Shown: positions 57,634 to 64,000 of the stretch, one piece after another
How the letters are laid out: each line of letters starts with the position of its first letter
Numbering within the stretch: the first letter of the stretch is position 1
DNA from: Aurelia coerulea
Lineage: Eukaryota > Cnidaria > Scyphozoa > Semaeostomeae > Ulmaridae
Reading direction: 5' to 3'
NCBI GenBank assembly: GCA_039566865.1
Contig: CM076951.1
Location: forward strand, 20,159,484 to 20,223,483
DNA: 64,000 nucleotides
Notes under the pieces: model-generated
The model's input: only the letters and a program-made list of their open reading frames with translations
What the model was told of the DNA's origin: nothing
Databases searched by the model: none
Made by a program: the position numbers and the translations under genes

Positions 57634-58618
57634 CTAGACTGATGATATGGTCGTAGTTATCGCTATTGAAATACTGCCGGACGCTCCTAACTACGACTCA
57701 TAATCAAACGCCATTATTTTGAAATGACTATGACTGCCTCGTTTCGATAAGGGCCTACGCAGAAAAGCACAAACATTTGTAGTTTTCAAATGAAACACAT
57801 TGATTTGAAAACTTCACAATAAATCAGTTAATGCTTAGCGAAAGCAGCAAAATAGTACCTACGTACAAAATTTGATATTGTCGCTAACTGTTTTCATGGT
57901 ATTCTTGTTCGTAAGACATTGTTCTGTCCGGCCAAGCTCCTTGAAACTCTGCTTTGAGCTTCGAGTTTCCGTTGGTCAACATCAATCAATCGAATTTGCA
58001 GAAATTCTAATGATGTTGTATTTGGTTGTATACTTTGTACATGACTGTGTATAGCAGCCTCGTTCCCAAGGGCGTTCAAAAGTGAAAAAAGTCAGTCCAA
58101 AAATATTGCCGTAATATTATGAGTCTAGACTGATGATATGGTCGTAGTTATCGCTATTGAAATACTGCCGGACGCTCCTAACTACGACTCATAACCAAAC
58201 GCCATTATTTTGAAATGACTATGACTGCCTCGTTTCGATAAGGGCCTAGGCACAGAAAAGCACAAAAAATTTGTAGTTTTCAAATGAAACACATTGATTT
58301 GAAAACTTCACAATAAATCAGTTGATGCTTAGCGAAAGCAGCAAAATAGTACCTACGTACAAAATTTGATATTGTCGCCAACTTGTTTTCATGGTGTTCT
58401 TGTTCGTAAGACTTTGTTCTGTCCGGCCAAACTCCTTGAAACTCTGCTTTGAGCTTCGAGTTTCCGTTGGTCAATATCAATCAATCGAATCTGCAGAAAT
58501 TCTAATGGCGTTGTATTTGTTGTATACTTTGTACATGGCTGTGTATAGCAGCCTCGTTCCCAAGGGCGTTCAAAAGTGAAAAAAGTCAGTCCAAAAATAT
58601 TGCCGTAATATTATGAGT
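57634..58618 (+). repeat. 491/494-bp tandem duplication
   Basis: Unit 1 (57634-58124) and unit 2 (58125-58618) both start CTAGACTGATGATATGG or continue from ACTGATGATATGG and end GCCGTAATATTATGAGT; they are about 97% alike. Each starts with a hairpin, GTCGTAGTTATCGC against CTAACTACGAC. Short open frames in both units are not conserved as protein. Confidence 0.9.
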
Positions 58619-58782
58619 CCCAGTAAGAGCGATCTCGGTCTGGCGTAATAGTCTCGTTTTGGATAGCGATTACTGGGACTCATTGTAATCAGTCTATTAT
58701 GAGTCCCAGTAAGAGCGGTCTCGGTCTGGCGTAATAGTCTCGTTTTGGATAGCGATTACTGGGACTCATCGTAATCAGTCTA
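58611..58782 (+). repeat. Two tandem 86-bp hairpin units
   Basis: Two copies 86 bp apart, each containing ATGAGTCCCAGTAA and its perfect complement TTACTGGGACTCAT around about 42 bp that includes GGTCTGGCGTAATAG. The units abut the 491-bp tandem duplication. The stem word GATAGCGATTACTG resembles the complement of the stem in that duplication (AGTTATCGCTAT). Confidence 0.85.
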
Positions 58783-58805
58783 ACCCCAAACACTGATTAC
58801 ACTAA

Positions 58806-59109
58806 TTTTTTTTTTTATAAGAAACCGCTTATAAGAAACGGTAGGCTCAATTTTTCGAAAGCTAAGAAATATTTTGACATTGTGCAGTTAAAGCAACTGT
58901 TTGGACATTATTCTGAGTGAAAATCATGTTATTTACTTGTTTTGAGATTTACTAAGTAATTCGGGAGCCCTTTAGACAAGACAAAATCAACTCTAAACTT
59001 CCGGCAATAAAAATATAAGAAACACGTAAGAAACTTGTTACAGCAAAATGGCCCAAAAATTTAAGAAACTGCCTACCAGCCCCGGACCTTAGTTTCTTAT
59101 AAAAAAAAG
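58806..59109. mobile_element. TTATAAGAAAC-family MITE, copy 2
   Basis: T-rich start TTTTTTATAAGAAACCG and end TTAGTTTCTTATAAAAAAAA are roughly inverted. The interior matches 17011-17319. It lies just downstream of the minus-strand exon, so it may form part of that gene's 3' region. Confidence 0.65.
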
Positions 59110-59117
59110 AGTGCATT

Positions 59118-59656
59118 TTACTGAGAAATTAACTCGCATAGTTCATTTATGGTTTTTAGACCAAAAACTGGAATTCTGTTCTTTACATAATAGTTGACCA
59201 AATTTGAGACATGTTCATAATGTTTATTTTGCTCTGCGATGCATCGATTGTCCCAGGACCAATCTTCGTATTCGAATGAATAAAGGTTCCAATGAACTTT
59301 GCTGACATTCCATCTTCTGCATTGAACAGGACAGTATCTGAAGCCGGCAGAATAGCATAATGCTTCCTTTATAAAATTATCTACAGTTTCAGCAGGCGGT
59401 ATTTCCCCATAAAACCTTGTGCCATTCCTGAGTATGAAACGTAGATGTATGGATGAGCGAGGTATTGGAATCTTCTCTTCTGGTTTCACTTCTTTCTGAA
59501 AATACTCAACTGCTACTTGAGTTGGAAGCATTTTCATGTCATTGAAATTGCCATTTGGTATCATCTGTAAGTGCCATGAGTATTCGTTTCTGTGGTGATA
59601 CCACACATAGTTGCACATCATGCTAAATTGGCACATGCAACCAGCGATGGAGAAAC
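59118..59656 (-). CDS. Candidate terminal exon of an unrecognised host gene
   Basis: A minus-strand frame ends in TAA at 59118-59120 and is open past a good splice acceptor (pyrimidine-rich …TTTTTCGTTACTTCAG, exon from 59656). The predicted exon gives about 179 residues with protein-like composition: cysteines in pairs (CMCQF, CPVQCRRWN), many aromatics (WHLQMIPNGNF, SFEYEDWSWDNR), one N-G-T and one N-V-S glycosylation-type site, and a Leu-rich end (INELCELISQ). No transmembrane segment or known motif is evident, and I do not recognise the family. The frame upstream of the acceptor looks like intron. Upstream exons were not found. It could also be a relic of an unknown mobile-element gene. 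Confidence 0.5.
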
Positions 59657-60430
59657 CTGAAGTAACGAAAAACATGTCTGTTAAGTGCGCTACAATATAA
59701 GCTAAGCAACAGTAATATAAATGAATCAATCTTTCATCTTGGGCAAACTTCGTATGGGGGTATGCTCCCATTGTGGCCTGACAGGGGGGTCCAGTCAGGG
59801 TTAAAGAGGCCAAAGCAAACATTTTGAAAAATACCCTTAATTGGTAGTATCTTTTTACAGAAACCCCCAAATGGTAGTTCGTGGACCTACAATGGGGCCA
59901 TGGCCATTTGGGAGCATCTAGTAGTGAACATTTTCTGCAGTTATTCAACATTTTCTATCTTAAAAACAGATTGAAAAAGGCAAGAAAACTTAAAAATTCA
60001 TTGATAATCATTGCTGCATGGACCATATTGCCATGCGGAGGAGCTTACTGAGTTAAAATCTTCAAACTGGCCAGGAAGCGAGAATTTGTTTGTTTACTAA
60101 ATCAGCAATTTATTCGCATAGATTTCCATCAAAACCTTGGATTCTGAACAATATCAAAACGAGGCTTGAACAAGCTTTACGGCGGTTTTTAACAGACCAC
60201 TATTTCTTTTGAAATCGGGTTTGATTATCAGGCTAAACATTTGTGACTGAAACTATATCACTGAAACGACGAGAAGCGTGGAAGAAAGAGTCGGCAAAAA
60301 TTTAATGAAATACGAAATAAAGGATGAAAACTCCATATTCCACAAGCACGTAGAAGAAAAGCAGGACGGCGAGAGGCAGAATGTGCTATTAAAGTTTTGT
60401 CTTGTGTGTTTTTTTTATATCAAGTAAACA
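59657..60430. other. Probable intron or upstream sequence of the minus-strand gene
   Basis: A small imperfect inverted repeat (ATGCTCCCA near 59761 against TGGGAGCAT near 59911) may be a MITE remnant. Nothing else recognised. Confidence 0.35.
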
Positions 60431-60439
60431 CTAAAACTA

Positions 60440-60540
60440 ACTATAATACATTATTGGTCCCATCCACAGCGGGAAAAGACACGGAGTCACATAGTTCCCA
60501 CTGCAGAAGGGACTTAGGTATGATTTGATATAGAGACAGG
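60440..60540. repeat. Dispersed repeat U, left copy
   Basis: Shares AGCGGGAAAAGACAC and a following (C/G)TCA(C/T)(A/C)TAGT(T/C)CCCACT segment with about 63640-63730. Origin unknown; possibly a LINE 3' region. Confidence 0.5.
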
Positions 60541-60564
60541 TAAGTAACAGAGGCAGAAGTTATT

Positions 60565-60765
60565 AGGTGAAGGTGAAGTGAAGGTGAAGATGCGGGTTTT
60601 AGCGCCAAGCGCTGGGATCGCAGAAGTAGAATAGGCCTAATCGAGTCCGCGACCCCTTGTCATGGCGCTCAAATGGTGGGGCTCTACCTGGGATCGAACC
60701 CTGTCCGCCTGACTGTTCTGGCTGCAATGTCAGAGGATTACACCACTGCGCCACAACACCTTCAA
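60565..60765 (-). mobile_element. tRNA-derived SINE
   Basis: On the minus strand a tRNA-like head has an A-box TGGCGCAGTGG (60743-60753) and a B-box GGGTTCGATCCC (60690-60701) at normal spacing. A body (GCGCTTGGCGCTAAAACCCG) follows, then a tail of CTTCACCTTCAC repeats ending near 60565. These internal boxes recruit RNA polymerase III. The head does not fold as a clean tRNA, so this is a SINE and not a tRNA gene. Confidence 0.8.
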
Positions 60766-60836
60766 AGACCTCTTTGAAGCTCAGAGCAACTCAAGCAGTA
60801 GTTCTGACCAGCACCCGATGTGAAAACTTGTGCAGG

Positions 60837-60866
60837 CATGAAACTCATGCCGGCATGAGTTTCATG
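60837..60866. repeat. Perfect 30-bp palindrome
   Basis: CATGAAACTCATGCC is followed directly by its exact reverse complement. Weaker complementarity continues outward (CCCGATGTGAAAAC against GTTTCATGTCGGG). Confidence 0.9.
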
Positions 60867-61220
60867 TCGGGTCTCATGTAAAGGGCCTCTTTTTAGAAGA
60901 ACTCGAACGAACATCGAACTCAATTCTCATTGAGGCGGCTGCCGGTGGGCAGCGAAAATTCGGAGAAGAATTATTTAAGTGTAAGTGTGTTTTTATATTA
61001 TGGTTATTAAAACTCATTATTACTTCACTGACGTTTCATAAACGAGGCAATACAGAAATCTCGCTAATCCCATTGGTTAATCACACATTTCCAGCGGTTT
61101 TCCAGTAGCCTTGTATAATACGATACAAGGACGCGCTTTTGTCACAACAGCAACTGATTTAGGCCTGTGAGATTTACAATAAACTCAAGCCCCATAACAG
61201 TTACGAAATGCACTAGACTA

Positions 61221-61654
61221 AATGATATCAGGGCCGAAGCCAGTGGGGGGCTGGGGGGGGAGCGCCTCCTAGAAGGCCATTGGTCGAAAATTTTACTCCA
61301 CCTGTCAGATTTTTGTTGTTGTTACAAGCTCGTATTTAGAAGATTTTACTGGGAAAATGATGCATAGAACATGAATTTATTGACTTTCGAGGATGAAATT
61401 TGACACGGATTTTGAATCTACAGCATTTTTTCCTTCTATTCTTATTGACCAATTTTGAAGGCTGCAACGTTGAAACTACGAAATAATTCCAAAATCTAGC
61501 CATTAAAGGAGCACATCAGTCCTTTGGTGCATGTCTTAACGTATGTTCCTAAAATTGGGGTTGTTGCTTTTGTTGTTGTTGATTTTAGAGCGTCGGAAAA
61601 TTTTGGTTCTTTGCCCCCCTAAGAATTAAGGCTGGTATCGGGCCTGAATGATAT
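61221..61654 (+). mobile_element. hAT-like MITE, family T, copy 2
   Basis: Element 61229-61646 (418 bp) starts CAGGGCCGAAGCCAG and ends CTGGTATCGGGCCTG. AATGATAT flanks both sides exactly (61221-61228 and 61647-61654). Reverse complement of the copy at 53950-54365. No coding sequence. Confidence 0.92.
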
Positions 61655-61689
61655 AAGTCAGAATTAGAAGCTATCAGGTAATAAAACTC

Positions 61690-62145
61690 ATGCACTAACC
61701 GGTTTTGTAGTTGTACAGGAAAATATGAAGCCCTCGGTCTTATCGCACAGACCTTGCTAGCTCGGTCTGTACTTTTAAAGGTGATATGTCCATGTAAGTA
61801 CAGCAGCGTATACACTCTTGTCAAAATGTGCTGACATGATGCTGACGAAGAGCCTGAGGAGCGCACTGTGATTGGTAGCATTTAACTAAACACATGCAAA
61901 ACTAGAATTTAAATTTCACAACAAGGCTGCCTGCTGTAAGACTTCGTGTCAAGCTCTGGAATTGCAGCCGCAAGTAAGTCATCGGTCCGCTTATATTAGA
62001 CCTGGCTATCTTTTTAAATCGACGATAAAGTGATCACATGAAATATCACGTGAAAATAGCAAAGTCGCTGTACTTACATGGACACATTACCTTCAAGACT
62101 TCGGGCTTTATATTTTCCTGTGCAACATAAAACCGGTTAGTATGC
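61690..62145. mobile_element. Foldback-type repeat with ACCGGTTT arms
   Basis: Arms 61692-61805 and 62066-62143 are diverged reverse complements sharing CTAACCGGTTTT, ACAGGAAAATAT, TGTCCATGTAAGTACAGC. About 260 bp lie between. Target duplication not resolved. Confidence 0.6.
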
Positions 62146-62282
62146 GCATATGTCGAAAAATTCACCAAATGATACGTATGAAATTTGTCAATTTCTCCAG
62201 GCCCGTAGCACCTATTGGGGCCGGTCGGGCCCGGGCCCCCCCAATAATTTCCAGAAGTTGAATTTTTTATTCTTCATAATAA

Positions 62283-62564
62283 CATAGAAAACTGATCATC
62301 AGTGACAGGCCCTTGGCACTGAAGAGAGTCAATACCTATTTAAGTTCAACAACAGCAAACTACCGCCTCAACCACCTGATGGTGAAACATGTGTACAACG
62401 ACAGAGTGGATAAATTCAACCTTGTCAGCATCGTAAACGAATTTGTCATAGGTTCCAATTCAAGGAAATTTAACTTTGGAAAGCTCAACCCTTCTGACAT
62501 CAGAAGCACTTCGTCAAGAGAGACGAAAAGTACCCAGACTTCAAGAATCAATAATCATAGCTAA
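62283..62564 (+). pseudogene. hAT transposase C-terminal (dimerisation) fragment
   Basis: About 93 open codons with no start codon context. LKRVNTYLSSTTANYRLNHL followed by VDKFNLVSIVNEFV and a basic SRKFNFGKL stretch matches the usual end of hAT transposases of the zinc-finger-MYM-like group, where the dimerisation region (K-x-Y-L-R-S-T-M-x-x-x-R-L-N-x-L-x-L) closes the protein. The RNase H-like catalytic core is absent, so it is a deletion relic. It lies only 85 bp from the left inverted end, which shows that nearly all upstream sequence of the gene was lost. Confidence 0.7.
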
Positions 62565-62582
62565 ACTAATGAGCAGTGGCGT

Positions 62583-62910
62583 GGTCCTCGAGATCCTCGA
62601 AAACCGAAGAGAAAAAAGCTGGGTATAGCTGGGAAAGAATTTTCCAAGAAATGTCAAATCTTCCATTTTAGCATTGGCTAATATGGAATCAGGGGATGCA
62701 TTCTAAGCCAAAGTAAAGGATGTTGCTTCAAAAATTTTCCTCATGCTTCAACTCATAAGAGAACTGTCACAACGCTATCAAAGATTCCTTGTCGCTAATG
62801 GCAAGCATGATATCGGGAGATGCATTCTAAGCCAAAGTAAAGGGCGTGGCCCCAAAAATTTTCCTGGGGACTTCCCCCAGACCCCCTCATTTCAATTCCG
62901 CCCATTTGAT
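62583..62910 (+). repeat. Dispersed repeat family R, right copy
   Basis: Matches 1273-1530 and 1078-1155, with two internal sub-repeats each containing ATGCATTCTAAGCCAAAGTA. Lies between the hAT inverted ends. Confidence 0.65.
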
Positions 62911-63337
62911 TTACTCTTACTCGTAGGACGCCATGAAAATTGTGTGATGACATTTGTAAATCAAATATCAAGTAAATCTTACGCAATGCTCTCGACAAAG
63001 TATTCTTATCCTATCGACTATCGTAGTTTGATTTTAGCTAACCTGTTTGAAATATATTTGGATTCGTAAATTTCCTATTTTTCTTCAGGACCTCCGATCA
63101 TAAAATGCCCTTTCAGCAATGCACAGAAGGGCGTTGCCAAAAGAAAAGAGGGCATTGACCGAGTAATACTTGCGGGGGCTTAGCCCCCGGACCCCCGGAA
63201 GCTTTACCTCTTCGGTGTAAATTAGTGCCCCTCCAATCTGAAAAACGCTCCTACGGGCCTGTTCTCATATAACACACGGGATCTCATCAAACAATTGGCT
63301 AAAAACATCAGTGACCGAAAACATGAATTATTATCAG

Positions 63338-63588
63338 TTAACCCTATTTTGTCTGGGTATCATTTTTATGAGAACTTCTAGGCTAATTATTGTTCGTGAC
63401 TTTTCCTAACTATCCTTTTCGCATCTTTCATCAAAATTTCTACAAGATTTGTCATATATTTTTGGAATTATAACAATATTTTCAGAGAGTAGTTTTATTA
63501 TCTTGTTTGTTTTACGGTCAAACCCTTTATAACTTCAAACTAAGATAATTCTTGACCCCCCCCCCCCCCCCGGTCCAGATAGGGTTAA
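63338..63588. mobile_element. TTAA-type (piggyBac-like) short element
   Basis: Starts TTAACCCTATTTTGTCTGGG and ends CCAGATAGGGTTAA, so intact TTAA tetranucleotides border both ends. The end words match those of the 0.9-kb element at 20201-21094. The interior is AT-rich with a C-run near the right end. No coding sequence. Confidence 0.75.
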
Positions 63589-63639
63589 TGTAGCCTACGT
63601 AAAATAAATTAATGATGAAGTTTTTTTTTTATATATCAA

Positions 63640-63770
63640 TCTCTAAGAAAATAAACTACAATACAAGAATCTGAGCCAATCATAGCGGGAAAAGACACAT
63701 GGTCATCTAGTCCCCACTATGAATGACTCTTACAATAAATATAAACAATAATCTAATTTAACTAACAAAA
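63640..63770. repeat. Dispersed repeat U, right copy
   Basis: Shares AGCGGGAAAAGACAC and surrounding words with 60440-60540. The AAACTA(C/T)AATACA segment upstream is also shared. Confidence 0.5.
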
Positions 63771-64000
63771 GAACCCAATACCACACCACACTACTCCACA
63801 CCAAAAGACACTAAACTATACAACGAGAAGACACTCTAGGTACAACGAGAAACCATGTAGAGCAGAGCGGCTCATAGACTGAGGACATTCGTCTAAGTTT
63901 TGCTACATTGAATTAAATTGATATTTACTGTCCTGTTATAGTCATTCGAATTATAGTCATTCCAAAAAAGAAGGCAGCCCCACTCTACATAGCCCCAAGT

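Larger units (their letters stand above)
62198..63261 (+). mobile_element. Internally deleted hAT transposon
   Basis: Inverted ends CAGGCCCGTAG (62198) and CTACGGGCCTG (to 63261) enclose the C-terminal piece of a hAT transposase and a copy of repeat family R. The flanks AATTTCTC and TTCTCATA do not form a convincing 8-bp duplication, so age or recombination has altered an end. The catalytic part of the gene is missing. Confidence 0.65.

Noticed and set aside
57872..58579. Paralogous small genes in the 491-bp duplication
   Set aside because: The similar 60-codon frames simply reflect DNA duplication, and their C-termini diverge by frameshift.
60680..60765. A functional tRNA gene
   Set aside because: A- and B-boxes are good, but acceptor and anticodon stems do not pair well and a SINE body with repeated tail follows.

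Overview
The window looks like nuclear DNA of an animal, probably an aquatic invertebrate; the species cannot be told. Non-LTR retrotransposons of the CR1/L2 type, a tRNA-derived SINE, many short DNA-transposon derivatives with inverted ends, GT/AG-type exon signals and a huge satellite array all point that way. There are no bacterial operons, no rRNA and no CRISPR array. Nearly everything is repeats; only one protein-coding exon of possible host origin (minus strand, about 59.1-59.7 kb) has fair support.

Left flank (1-23.6 kb). This is a mosaic of nested mobile elements. It holds a LINE 3' fragment carrying a MULE-like foldback element with a 9-bp target duplication, two hAT-like MITEs with 8-bp duplications, and a nearly complete LINE (about 7.6-11.57 kb). 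That LINE has an esterase-type ORF1 broken by a deletion and a long open endonuclease/reverse-transcriptase ORF2. Flanking it are a 268-bp MITE (7191-7458) and its 1.59-kb long form (12863-14455). Further right are more MULE-like elements, a TTAA-bounded element inside a minus-strand LINE relic, and a 484-bp MITE inside a plus-strand LINE relic.

Satellite (about 23.6-52.34 kb). Roughly 430 copies of a 64/65-bp monomer fill 24.45-52.34 kb. The edges are decayed, and one 460-bp non-satellite block sits near the left edge. Inside the array a segment of about 9-10 kb is present twice in tandem (about 28.1-37.1 and 38.0-47.1 kb), with a constant offset of 9905 bp over at least 4.6 kb. A third, shorter relative follows. 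A perfectly identical 183-bp direct repeat lies on both sides of the array, 33.8 kb apart.

Right flank (52.3-64 kb). This contains a pair of inverted-orientation hAT MITEs with perfect 8-bp duplications, a 1-kb stretch where a 13-bp motif (GTCCRTCCGACAK) recurs about every 166 bp, a 491-bp tandem duplication next to duplicated hairpins, the candidate host exon, a SINE, a hAT transposase relic between its own inverted ends, and a second TTAA element.

No functional gene set works together here; the biology is that of transposition, internal deletion, nesting and satellite turnover. The most unusual signals are the regularly spaced GTCCRTCCGACA motif, the recent higher-order duplication in the satellite with its flanking direct repeats, the MITE/long-form pair whose core is inverted relative to a shared flank, and the single in-frame UAG between the two LINE reading frames.
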